DNA from: Capitulum mitella
Taxonomy: Eukaryota; Arthropoda; Thecostraca; Pollicipedomorpha; Pollicipedidae
DNA: 64,000 bases
Direction of reading: 5' to 3'
Assembly (NCBI GenBank): GCA_030062745.1
Contig: CP099841.1
Location: 9,194,501-9,258,500, forward strand
The notes beneath the pieces were generated by a model. It was given only the letters and a program-made list of their open reading frames with translations. It did no database searches and was not told the origin of the DNA. Shown here piece after piece: positions 49,801-58,821 of this stretch; positions within the stretch are counted from its first letter, which is position 1; every line of letters begins with the position of its first letter. The translations under genes and the position numbers were made by a program.

Positions 49801-52800
49801 AATCATTGGATACCACCATGACCAGAATCCAAGTTTTCTAGAAAGACTCCGCATGCAAACGCAAATGCTCTTGACATCACAGGAGTCGAAATGCACCTTC
49901 CGCGGGTGTACTGAAATCATTTTTCTCTACAGTTTAGGGACGCCATCATTGGGTAACTTGGCGAAAGATCGCATGACAAAAGATCGTAAACAAAAGGCGA
50001 TAAGGCAAAAGATGGTATGAGATAAACATCGAAATAAAGGACGAAAAAGTTGCGCCGAAGGCGCAACATAGCATACTTGAGGTCGCAGGCCGATAAAGGG
50101 TGCAGTCGGCCTTGGCTCTATCTAACAAAGAGGTTACGCCGCGCGAAGCGCGGTATTAGGCTATATCTGAAAAGGGATCGTATGCTGAGCGTGTTACAGT
50201 ACCATAGGTAAAATATCGTAAGGGATAAATACCAAGGGACGAATGTTGCGTTGAAGGCACAACCCCGCGCCGGAGGGGCGATGTAGGATACTATAGGCCA
50301 CAGGACGATAAAAGGGTGAGATCGGACTTGGCCCTGTCCAACAAAGGGGTTAGATCGCTCGAAGCGCGGCATTAAGTTAAATGTAACTAGGCTCTGTTTA
50401 CACGTAAACTAATAATCAGGTTATACGGTTACAACCTAATGGTGTTAAGGTTAGTTATGTAATGAAGTACAACATTAATTAGGTTATAAGGTTACAACCT
50501 AATGAGAATATGTCTAAATAGGACCTATTTAGATATAACCAAATAGCTCCCTTCGCGCGACCCAAGCTCTTTGTTGGACGGAGCCAAAGCTGACCGCACC
50601 CTCTTAATGACCTGTGGCCTCTAGTACCCTATACCACGCCTCAGGTGCGGCATTGCGTCTTCGTCGCAACGTCTGTCCTTTGATATCTATATCATACGAT
50701 CTTTTACTTTACGATCTTTTGCGTACGACCTTTTGTCATACGATCTTTCACTCAGTTACTCAACAATGGCACCACTCAATAGCGCGGTATTAGGTCATGT
50801 CTAAACAGGCCCTATTTAAATACAACCTAACACCGCGCTTCGCGCAACCTAACCTCTTTGCTGGACAGAGCCAAGTTCGACCGCACCCTTTCATCGGCCT
50901 GCGGCCTCTAGTATCTTATGCCGCGCCTTCGGCGCAACAATTCACGCTTGATATTTACCTCATACGATTTTTTCGTTTACTACCTTTTGCTTATCATCTT
51001 TTGTCATACGATCTGTCACCCAGTTACCCAACAATGCTGCCACTAAACTGAGGAGAAATTGATTTCAATGGACTCACGAAACCTCTATTTGGACTTTTGT
51101 GATGTCACGAGCATTTACGTTCGTGCCATGGGGTCTTTCTTTAAACCTTAGATTCTGGCTAAGGTACTACACTTAGTAAGGATTACCGCACAGTCCACCT
51201 TGGCATAGCTCAGTGGATCTTTACACAGCAGTGTTGGAAAAACTTTACACAGCAGTATTGGAAAAACTGCCATCTTCTGGTGTCAAGGAACACCAAAAAA
51301 CTTATACTACAACAAAAATTTTCTACTCCAAAATGGTCATTTGTCCCCCTCCCCAAGACACCAGTATTCTACTCAATCAGAGTCTGAAGTTGCCCAGCCT
51401 TCCCTTCAGTTGATGGTTTACCATCTATAATCAGGCGCTGAAGTACACTCCAAACCAATGGCCGGCTGCTTCCCCCCCTGGTCAATGACTCCACTGACCT
51501 ACCATGCAGACCCAAGAAACCAGTTTGCCTCTCCCCCTAAATGGAACAGCTGGGTCCACCCCTGCTGACCGCATGTGCTTGCAAAGCACCTAGTTAGTCC
51601 ATGTTTCTCACATAACCATATGACATTTTACACTTCAAAAGAGAATTTGTACTCCAACACCAGGAACAAAAACCAGGTTTCCAACATTGTTATGCAGTAT
51701 GTGGGATCAAGGGGTAATGGTCAGGCAGGTGTCAACAAACCCTAATAACTTGTCACCTGTGACACTGGCACCACAGAGTGGCAGTGGCACTACAGGACTT
51801 GTAGACTCACTCTCCACACTAACTGGACAGGATATTTTGCCACCTTTGTTGACTTGTGACTGTATGACTTTGTGAGGGGCCATTTACCAGATGTAATGTT
51901 GTGTGAAGGCAAACATAGGATACTAGAGGTTGCACGTCAATAAAAGGGTGTGGTCAGGCTTCATTATGTCAAACAAAGGCTAAATAATGCAAGGCACATT
52001 ACAAAGTCATACCTAAATAGGGACTGTGCTGCGCTGGCCATATAGTAATAAACTGTACTTATATTACATCTCATGGCCATACTACAAAACTTCCACCACC
52101 ATTTTGGTTTCTTGCCTGCAATTTATCTAATTTTTCATCAGCATCACACTTTCTGGCTGGCTTGGGATAACATATGATCACCATATTCCTTTCTTTACCC
52201 ACCAAAGGTCTCCTTTGGTGGGTAAAGAACTAAGATTTCTGACTAGCTAAGATTTCTGCTCAACACAGGAAGTGAAAATCTAATGCTCTTACTCTCAGGG
52301 GTGGGAGAAGACTTTTGGCAATGTGCTAACATGGAAGTTATATGATGAACTTCAATGCAGCAGTGAGCAGACCATTCCAATTTTAACCAGTCCCTGTCTG
52401 AGATGCCACTGTTGCAATTAGCAGGTGATTAGGGTGAGCTGATAACTGCATGACCATTACCAGGCCAAGTTATGTACAGACATATTCATCCTAAAGAAAC
52501 ATTGCTGAATAAGCAGGAACAATGCCACTGCATCACATTCCCATAATCATATAATGCATATCTCCTTTCATGGCACAACACCATGAAGGAATCTAGTCAA
52601 CTTACTCTGAATTACAAAATAAAGTGACTTAAGTCAGGTGAGAAATCACAGTTTGGAAATAAGCTACATTCATACATTCAGTGCATACAGAGCAGCCTTC
52701 TGCCCCATTTAGGGTAGTACTGACTACCACTAGACATTGCTGATCCCTATAACTATACATGTAAAGAAACAATGACATAATCACATAAATATAATGAATG

Positions 52801-53360
52801 CACAACAACCATGGCTGACAAAACTCACATGAATTTTTAGTCAGCAAAAATGTAATTTAAAACACCCATCTGAGTTTAACTGAATGTGTTAACTATAAAC
52901 GTATAAGCCCATATATTTTGCAACTGAATTATACTGCATGCATTTTCATCAGGAATATTACTAAATTATGCACCAGACAGTTGATAAGACTGTCACTGGC
53001 ATTATGGCTGTGGTTTAGAGGCAGGTCTGACACTAAAAAATGGCATTACACAGGAAAAGCTAACAACATGGGAAAACATTATGAAGTTTTAAGAAGACCA
53101 ATAAGTAGGGCAAATACCATGAACACTCATAATGGCTGCAAATGACCCTTCATACTGTAACAATCATAGTAAAAAGCAGCTTGTGAGGGTAAATGGCCAA
53201 TATGGCACAAAACTATTAGAAAAGGCAATGAACAACCCTCGAAAAAATCCGCGTCTCATGGTCTCTCTCATTTCCCATCCAGAAGCAATATAAACTCACC
53301 GACTGGATACTCTACGTGAGTTAAGGCAAACTCGTTCCATTCCTGAGCACTTCCAGACAT
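31691..53360 (-). CDS. DOLPP1: Dolichyldiphosphatase (dolichyl pyrophosphate phosphatase), 6 coding exons
   Basis: PAP2-superfamily membrane enzyme of the ER that hydrolyses dolichyl diphosphate to dolichyl phosphate on the lumenal side, recycling the lipid carrier for N-glycosylation. Exons in transcript order: 53360-53300, 48026-47926, 46346-46168, 45940-45842, 32517-32389, 31823-31691; every intron is GT/AG with matching phases. The sum is 702 nt, or 233 residues plus TGA; human DOLPP1 has 238. The start is chosen because LTHVEYPVG follows a short N-terminus as in the family. Motifs: K72-x6-R79-P80, P93-S-S-H96, and S146-R147-x5-H153, all intact. Hydrophobic segments near residues 30-47, 55-70, 99-113, 131-145 and 158-177 fit a multi-pass protein. 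C-terminus DTSLIP..MWFEY then a basic tail. Intron 4 is 13.3 kb and intron 1 is 5.3 kb, both filled with repeats. The gene is convergent with Ddc. Confidence 0.94.
31824..32388 (-). other. DOLPP1 intron 5
   Basis: 565 bp. More than half is the TGACGTCA minisatellite described separately. Splice signals are GTAAGT and CGCCAG on the minus strand. Confidence 0.85.
31855..32155. repeat. ~36-40 bp minisatellite carrying TGACGTCA
   Basis: About eight degenerate units of the type GGCCGACAGAGGATGGTGAC followed by GTCAGACC. The palindrome TGACGTCA, identical to a cAMP response element, is exact in four units and mutated (GGCGTCAG, AGACGTCA and similar) in others. The array lies in DOLPP1 intron 5. 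Confidence 0.85.
32389..32517 (-). CDS. DOLPP1: DOLPP1 coding exon 5 (PAP2 motif 3)
   Basis: Completes Arg147 and runs to Trp190. [15 protein letters not shown] supplies the catalytic nucleophile H153 of SR-x5-H; a hydrophobic segment and TPFFPQIVQ follow. Acceptor GCTCGCCAG|G. An in-frame TAA just upstream forces this acceptor. Donor TG|GTAAGT. Confidence 0.93.
33561..35071. mobile_element. TTAACCC-ended non-autonomous element in DOLPP1 intron 4
   Basis: The left end reads TTAACCCTTCCCGTGCC and then CCCGTACCAGGGGGTGTTTG. The right end is the inverted counterpart, CCCCCTGGTACGGGCC then GGGTTAG. Inverted ends, a TTAA-like target and no coding capacity suggest a piggyBac-type MITE of about 1.5 kb. 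The interior contains AGGTCA half-sites (CCTAACCTAGGTCAGCGACC) shared with the other TTAA-ended family. The superfamily call is an inference from the ends. Confidence 0.55.
38140..38250. repeat. GTGACGCGG short tandem repeat
   Basis: Interrupted repeats of GTGACGCGGTGAC and CAGAGGCAC. GC- and CpG-rich, in DOLPP1 intron 4. Confidence 0.65.
38521..38623. repeat. 52 bp tandem duplication
   Basis: Two adjacent copies of a unit starting ATGAAGTAGTCTTATAA at 38521 and 38573, nearly identical. Confidence 0.85.
41590..45350. repeat. Tandem triplication of a ~1.3 kb unit
   Basis: Three consecutive copies begin near 41.59, 42.90 and 44.16 kb. The shared string CAAATCTTTGCTCCGGTCC recurs at about 41642, 42966 and 44220, spacing 1,324 and 1,254 bp. 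Each copy has the same order of blocks: a CTGT-rich microsatellite, a CpG-rich core with CACGTGCCACGCGCAAGC, then a block with GATCAGATCATGAAAG-like sequence. ORFs differ between copies, so coding is not supported. Confidence 0.85.
45842..45940 (-). CDS. DOLPP1: DOLPP1 coding exon 4
   Basis: Arg114 to Arg147 (both split codons). [11 protein letters not shown]...LVSFSR, a membrane segment that ends in the first half of PAP2 motif 3 (SR). Acceptor CTTCCTCAG|G, donor AG|GTAAGG. Short exon found by homology and phase; no start codon of its own is expected. Confidence 0.9.
46168..46346 (-). CDS. DOLPP1: DOLPP1 coding exon 3 (PAP2 motifs 1 and 2)
   Basis: Residues 55-113 plus two bases of Arg114. 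Contains KHTIQQARP (motif 1) and GMPSSHSQ (motif 2, H96 as acid/base). Acceptor GTCTTTCAG, donor CG|GTGAGC. Confidence 0.94.
47926..48026 (-). CDS. DOLPP1: DOLPP1 coding exon 2
   Basis: Gly21 to Thr54: [17 protein letters not shown] followed by a hydrophobic segment and FRRDLHT. Acceptor TTTTTCAG, donor ACC|GTGAGT. It aligns with human GDLSGHLLAYLSLSP...FKRELHT. Confidence 0.92.
48460..48479. repeat. Short (TA)n run in DOLPP1 intron 1
   Basis: About 20 bp of alternating A and T. Confidence 0.9.
49921..51061. mobile_element. Inverted-repeat element with hairpin-rich units
   Basis: Outer ends are inverted copies: CAGTTTAGGGACGCCATCA at 49931 and its mirror ending CTAAACTG at about 51050. Inside are four related ~220-250 bp units, two direct (about 49950-50165 and 50166-50390) followed by two inverted (about 50545-50770 and 50790-51038). 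Each carries short palindromes such as TTGCGCCGAAGGCGCAA and CGCGCGAAGCGCGG, plus AAAGATCGTATGAC-type repeats. No transposase frame. It looks like a non-autonomous DNA element or a doubled copy of one. Confidence 0.65.
51885..52030. repeat. Decayed copy of the hairpin-unit repeat
   Basis: Shares AGGATACTAGAGGTTGCACG, TAAAAGGGTG and GTCAAACAAAGG with the units at 49.9-51.0 kb, but most of its CpGs have become TpG or CpA. The hairpin cores are lost. Confidence 0.6.
52191..52229. other. Perfect 18 bp hairpin with 3-base loop
   Basis: TTCTTTACCCACCAAAGG, loop TCT, then its exact reverse complement. In DOLPP1 intron 1. No flanking repeat was recognised. Confidence 0.8.
53300..53360 (-). CDS. DOLPP1: DOLPP1 coding exon 1
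   Basis: [20 protein letters not shown] plus the first base of Gly21. Donor CG|GTGAGT (reverse strand). The THVEYP block matches the family N-terminus. CpG dinucleotides reappear right at this exon after a CpG-free intron block. Confidence 0.9.
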
Positions 53361-53697
53361 AATTGTTGGCTCTCTGGTCAAGAGACCGAATAAATCAATA
53401 ATGCTTTATTACGACACCTGGAACAAAAACCAAACATTAATCCCAAACTTAATCATGAGAAACATCGCATGGGAACATGACACGGTTTGTTTATGCGCCG
53501 CTTGTCGTAGAAGAAGTGATTATTTTGCAGCATTTTCTGTGTGGGCATATTTGAAGTTTTTATCCGTTAGCCCTCGCTTGCGAGAGAACCAGAGCGGGTA
53601 TTGCGTCCGTTAACTAAACATTGCATTCGTATTCAAATACATCGTCGAATTAAGTTTTCAAAAATGTAATCCCATGTTAATAAAGGACGTTTGTCAC
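53361..53697 (-). promoter_or_regulatory. Presumed DOLPP1 5' flank / promoter
   Basis: About 340 bp between the DOLPP1 ATG and the fold-back arm, with CpGs present, unlike intron 1. No clear TATA box at a proposed start site. Assigned by position only. Confidence 0.4.
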
Positions 53698-54651
53698 ATA
53701 GAATGAAGATGATAATGGAACTAAACTATTTCGAATGACAAAAGTATTAATCGGCGTTTCGGCTTTATTATTACCTTCATCAAGAATTCTGGTTTTTAAC
53801 TTTGTTTTTCGATGCACAAAAATGTGATCACAGCACGTGAAAAACATTACAACTCGACATGACGATAACAGAAGAGTAAGTTTAATATAATACAGTACTT
53901 GGCAGACGCAGCTGCACACATCCACCCTGTTTCTCCCCTCCCACTCCCGTGCTTTATGTAGGTACTAATTTTAAAATTCACTGTTTATTAATTGCGCCAC
54001 TGACATCGACAGTTTGAGAAACGTTTGCAACAAGTTTATGTTATGTTCCGTTGCAATATTGGCTGCCTTTACAGCTCTCCTACTTCTTTTATTTAAGCCA
54101 CCATGCGAAATGGCTGATCCAGTCTAGCCTGGCAGGTGAAGATGATTGTTCGCATGCATCACAAAAGAATTCGTCGACGTATGGTTTCTTTTGTGATGCA
54201 TGCGGACACTCACGATAACCTACCAGACTGGACTGGACCAGCCATTTCGCATGATGTCTGAAATATAGGAAGTAGGAGGGCTATGGAGGCGGTCCATATT
54301 GCAACGGAACGTAATGTATACTTGTCGCAAGGGTTTCTCGAACTGTCGATGTTAATAGTGCAATTAATAGAAAGTGAATTCTAAAATTGGCATATTAGGC
54401 ACGTGAGCGGAAGGGAGAAACAGGGTGAATGTGTCCGGCTGCGTCTGTCAATTACTCAATTATATTAAACTTATTCGTTTGTAATCTTCATGTCGAGTTG
54501 TGATATTCTTCACGTGCTGTGATCACGTTTTTGTGCATCAAAAAACAAACTTAATAACCAATATTCCTGATGAAGGCAATAAGAAAGTCGAAATTCCGCT
54601 TACTGCTTTTGTCATTCGAAATAGTTTACTCCCATTACCATCTTAATTCTA
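53698..54651. mobile_element. ~950 bp fold-back (long inverted repeat)
   Basis: The left arm (about 53698-54169) is the imperfect reverse complement of the right arm (about 54186-54651), with a 16-base spacer at 54170-54185. The innermost arm sequence is GCATGCATCACAAAAGAA and its mirror. Outer arm ends read ATAGAATGAAGATG and CATCTTAATTCTA. No ORF of note. The near edge is about 340 bp upstream of the DOLPP1 start codon. Probably a fold-back transposon; its RNA could form a long hairpin. Confidence 0.85.
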
Positions 54652-55139
54652 AGTAATTTCATACTGGGTCAAACTCGGGGCGCACGGGCGTCCTTTTCTA
54701 CAGTGCTGGCAGGGCCCAAAGCTTTGGCCCTACCAGCCTGCCAATGGCCTTCTGAACCTTGCCAATATTTTATCGACATCTTTAATCACGAATGCATGGC
54801 ATAAAAGGCAAAAGAATCAAAGAGAGCCGAGCATCACGAGTTTCATACGACGCCTACAGATCATTAGATACTGTCCTTGCACAGGCATGGACGGATCCAG
54901 GATGTTGCCGACGGGGGGGGAGAGATTTCTTTAACGACAAGGCGCCTTGGTATCCACGGACAAAAGTCGTCTGTGAAAAACTGAATCAAGCACCAGTATG
55001 AGTGTAAGGTCTAGCCTTGTGTCTCCGTGTTACAGCAGAGGCATCCTAACAAAAGGGTGCTTATGACGAAAACGATGGCAGCTCTTCAATGTTACTGGGG
55101 CGTTATTTTGAACAGTTGGACGGTGGTACATTTTGGCTC

Positions 55140-55634
55140 ACTACAGTTATTCGTGTCCTGACCTCAGGTCTATTGCTGGAAGTCACTGATACTTTGCCCA
55201 ATGACGGTAACTAGATGTCTGCTTCACTCCACACTAAAAATGTTATGAAATATTACGTTAATTTCCGAAAAAACAACATGTCTTGAAAATGGGCTTGACC
55301 TTAGGTCAATGACCCGGAAAATTCCGAAAAATCTGACATAGCTGATTTGTTGCATTTATCACGTTCACTAATCCCTGAAAGTATTATTACGATATCTTGT
55401 TTTGCGAAAAAGTTACAGGGAGCTAAACTTTTTTTGACATTGGTCCACTTGACCTGACCTAGGTCTGACACCTGATCTGACCTGAGGTCAACATTTTGAC
55501 ACGAGATGTAAAATTGATGAAGCAAAAGGTACACAAAGTTTGGTGGCTCTGTGTTTGTTGGTTCTCTCGCAATCCTAGAAAAACCTCAGGGGAGGCAGTC
55601 AACTGCCCCCCCCCCCCAGTCGGGGGCGGGTTAA
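55140..55634. mobile_element. TTAACCC-ended element (family A), truncated inverted copy
   Basis: Reverse-complement copy of the first ~480 bp of the 19.09 kb element. It ends at AGTCGGGGGCGGGTTAA (55618-55634). The minus-strand frame 55534-55301 keeps [19 protein letters not shown], matching [19 protein letters not shown] of the other copy. The far end is missing. Confidence 0.65.
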
Positions 55635-56402
55635 TCCTCGCCTGCCAGTGCGGACATGTGGATACCACCCCAAGTTGTGTTTCCAGGATTACGGCAAACG
55701 GTGCATGACAGCGCAGGGAAATGTGGCATAGCTGATGATACATTCAGTGCACTTGTAGTAAAAAAAAAAAACAGCGACCCAGGGACATCTCAGGTCACCG
55801 AACCTTTCTAACGCACACATCGCACTTGTTCACAATGCTAAGGACGACACCCTGGTGCGTGGCGCGATGCATGATCCCAGATAGGGTTTTCTTATCCGCT
55901 CCTGCTGTAACAATGTTGACTTTAAATATCAGAATATAGAGAAAAACGTTTCATTTTCTATTCTATTTCAAAAATTTCATTTTATGGCTATTGCGATATA
56001 GGGTACGCGCACTGACATTTTAAGTTATAGCTCCGTGACCTGACCTGATATCAAGCTGAAACTTGGTACACAAGTCGAGGGCACCCTTCTACGTCATATA
56101 TGTTCAGGGTTTGGCATTTGAAAAAACGGCGCCGAAATTGTTCCGAAAAAACAAATTTTTGACTTGGCCTTGACCTGACCTTGCCAAATGACCTCAGATA
56201 AACAAAATTACATCTGCACATTGCCCAACTATTTAGCTATACATCCATATAAAGTTTTAAGTTCCATCTTTAAAACTCTGTTTTGGCAGCCATTTTCCTT
56301 TTACCCTCAACATGGCCAAAATGGCCTGAGGTGCCTCCCAAAAACGTCGCCTGGCTTCGCCTCTGAGCAAAACGGAATTTCGGAATTTTGTCACGGCACG
56401 TA

Positions 56403-56536
56403 GAAAGAATAGCTAGGAAAAGTCACCAAGTTTCGTGAAGCTGCGTTAAAAAGCCTGGAATTGGCAAACAAAAAATCCGAGGATTTTTTGGGATTCAGGA
56501 GGATTCAGCCCCCCCCCCGCCGGGAATAGGGTTAAA
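56403..56536. repeat. Direct repeat, left copy, ending GGGAATAGGGTTAA
   Basis: Shares AATAGCTAGGAAAAGTCACC, TGGAATTGGCAAACAAAAAA and GATTCAG..CCGGGAATAGGG with 57987-58110. The TTAA at 56532-56535 abuts the transposase-derived frame. Confidence 0.75.
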
Positions 56537-57439
56537 AGAAGCTTTTCTACTCACATGGACGCGTGGATGAGAAACAACCCAGGGAAAACGGTCACCATCT
56601 ACGAAATCCAACAGATCGCTGCAGAGGCATGGGTATCGACGTTCAACCCGAAGAACATCCAGAGTGGCTTTCGGACAACAGGCATCAGTCGGTACAATCC
56701 AGAAATATTTTCCGACGAGGACTTCGCACCGAGCAACGTTACAGATCGACCCAGAACTGAACAGACTGCATCCCCTGCCAAGCAAGCATCTGAAGACGAG
56801 ACTGCGGAGAACATGGTTCTTCCTGCAGAGGCTGATACACTGGGGATCGACAAGCCTGGTCCATCGGGGATCGAACAGTCTCCTCCATCGGGGATCGCCT
56901 CGAAGCAGCTCACCCCTGAAGCGATTCGGCCGCTACCCAAGGCAGGTTCAAGAACAAACAGCAGTGCGGGTCGAAAGCGCAAGGCCGTAATTCTGACTGG
57001 CACTCCAGAAAAGAGAGCGACAGAGCTAGAAGAGAGTCGAAAGGATTGCAAACAAGCATCGAAGAAGCTCATTCTTGACAAGGACAAGCATGAAGAGAAG
57101 AAGACGAATGGCGGGAAGAGGGCTCGGAAGACAGCACGCAGGGAAAGCAGCAGTGATGATGAAGAAGACGTCCTCTGCCTTGTATGCGTTGAAAGCTTCA
57201 AAAACAGCCGATCCAAAGAAAGGTGCATCCGGTGTCAAATGTGCGCAATGTGGGCCCACGAGGCGTGTACCGCAGTCGAAAAGTATGGGGCTTACATATG
57301 CGAAGGCTGTGAATCAGACACCGAGCAGGCGATCATAGACCGAGCGTCAGCGACATTGGAGGTGTTGTGTTTTCTCTACTTCAACACGAATGCTCAAGGC
57401 ATGTTTTGGACCTCAGAGGTCCCGTTACTGAATTTCTAA
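56537..57439 (+). pseudogene. C-terminal part of a pogo/Tigger-like transposase with PHD-type finger
   Basis: An open frame (ATG at 56555, stop TAA 57437-57439, 294 codons) starts with RSFSTHMDAWMRNNPGKTVT. FNPKNIQSGFRTTGISRYNP follows, then FSDEDF and VTDRP, the usual tail of pogo/Tigger DDE transposases. A proline/serine linker has LTPEAIRPLPKAG and ILTGTPEK, both typical of this family. Residues about 208-253 form a C4HC3 PHD-like finger (CLVC, CIRCQMC, WAHEAC, CEGC). The DNA-binding HTH and the DDE catalytic core, which should precede this, are absent, so it cannot transpose. The frame itself is unbroken, so a co-opted protein or exon is possible but unproven. Confidence 0.85.
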
Positions 57440-57986
57440 GCCCGAGATGGCTGTGATGTTCTATCCAGAAAGAGCTATATATTTAAGAGCTTTGTTTTGC
57501 TGTGAAATCGCATTCTGTTTGATAAGGCATCGGTTCTTGGCCTAAGAAAGGGTATAGTTGTTATTTAATTCAGAAAAAGCTGCTGGAGTACTTGAGTTTT
57601 ACGCTGTTGCGAAATCGCATTTTTGTATTGGAGCTGTGATTTTAATCCAGGAAAGGCTCAGGATGTAAGAGACAATGTTGTTCAATAAAGGCTGTTTACG
57701 ACAAAGGTGGCTTTCACTGCAGCACTACATCACTCGCTAACATGTTACATTTGACCCTAGGTGCTGTCACAATTTACCCCGTACCTGGGGTTAATTGTAA
57801 CAGCTCAAGTGACTTTTTGAAACAGTAATTTCGATACCTTAAAGTCGTTATTTCTGGATCGTTTCATATCCGCTACAAAGGCAAAATATCAGGGTTTGTG
57901 ACAACCCGAGAAAATTTTCCCCAACCCGAAATATTTTCGTTCCAGGAACGAAAAGGCAAAAATGCAACATTTGACCCCGGTCCCCC

Positions 57987-58142
57987 CTAGAACGAATAGC
58001 TAGCAAAAGTCACCAAGCTTTGTGAAACTGTGTCAAAAATCTTGGAATTGGCAAGCAAAAAACCCGAGAGGGAGGGCGGATTCAGCACCCTGCCGGGAAT
58101 AGGGTTAAGCTGCCTCCCCCTTCCCGGCCGGAATAGGGTTAG
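57987..58142. repeat. Direct repeat, right copy, with a double GGGTTA end
   Basis: Same orientation as the left copy at 56.4 kb. It ends TGCCGGGAATAGGGTTAA (58108), followed at once by CCCGGCCGGAATAGGGTTAG. Both look like right termini of TTAA-target elements. Confidence 0.7.
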
Positions 58143-58803
58143 GCTAATAATAGGCTACCGGCGAAACCTTTCGAACAGGAACATGCATCTGAAAATGCTT
58201 TGTTAGTCATATCGGTCTGGGATTGGCTCAACACAATTATCTAACTGGCCATTTGATCTCATTTTTTAAGCCTTTTTCATGCGGAAGGTCCATTCGCCCC
58301 CTCCCACCCCCACCTCTAAGGATTCTTTGAGACCAAAGCCAAACCTGCGCTATATTGCACTTTACATTTCGCAGAGTTGTCTGTTTTTCGAATATCAGCA
58401 TGAAAGCTTTTTAAGTGTTAGGTAATTTGCAACTTGTCAACGGAAAACATGGAAGACCGGTTTTTCAGCAGCTCCAAATAAGACATGGGAGAATCGGGAG
58501 AGGTGGGACATGTAGCGTTCTTTTCCACACGCATATCAGAACAGAACCTATTCATCGATGGAGAAAAGTTTAGGTGCATCATTTGTCCGCGTGACTGTGT
58601 ACACCTGGCAATCATTTCATATTTCGGAAAAAACATAAGTATTTTTATTTTTTGCAAAAAAGCTTCAAGTCGGTGGGACATCAGGAGGACATGTGATTTT
58701 ATTAAAAAAGAAATGATACCGAACAGAACAGTATGTGGCGGGAGGGTCAATGTTATCGCAAGTCCACACTGTGGGTGTATACATAATACAGCTTTGATAT
58801 CGC

Positions 58804-58821
58804 GTCCCATTTAAATGGGAC
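58804..58821. other. 18 bp perfect palindrome
   Basis: GTCCCATTTAAATGGGAC. No known role; TGGGACATGT-like strings recur nearby (about 58504 and 58674). Confidence 0.7.

Larger units (their letters stand above)
48027..53299 (-). other. DOLPP1 intron 1 (5.3 kb)
   Basis: Contains the inverted-repeat cluster at 49921-51061, a degraded further copy near 51.89-52.03 kb, a perfect 18 bp hairpin at 52191-52229 and a CpG-depleted block (about 51.6-53.24 kb). No coding sequence seen. Confidence 0.8.

Noticed and set aside
56599-57228. 209-codon ORF antisense to the transposase fragment
   Set aside because: Serine/leucine-rich mirror of the sense frame, which carries clear family motifs and a zinc finger.
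58418-58814. Overlapping 130-codon (-) and 109-codon (+) ORFs
   Set aside because: Both strands are open over the same interval, with no motif and no homologous copy to favour either.
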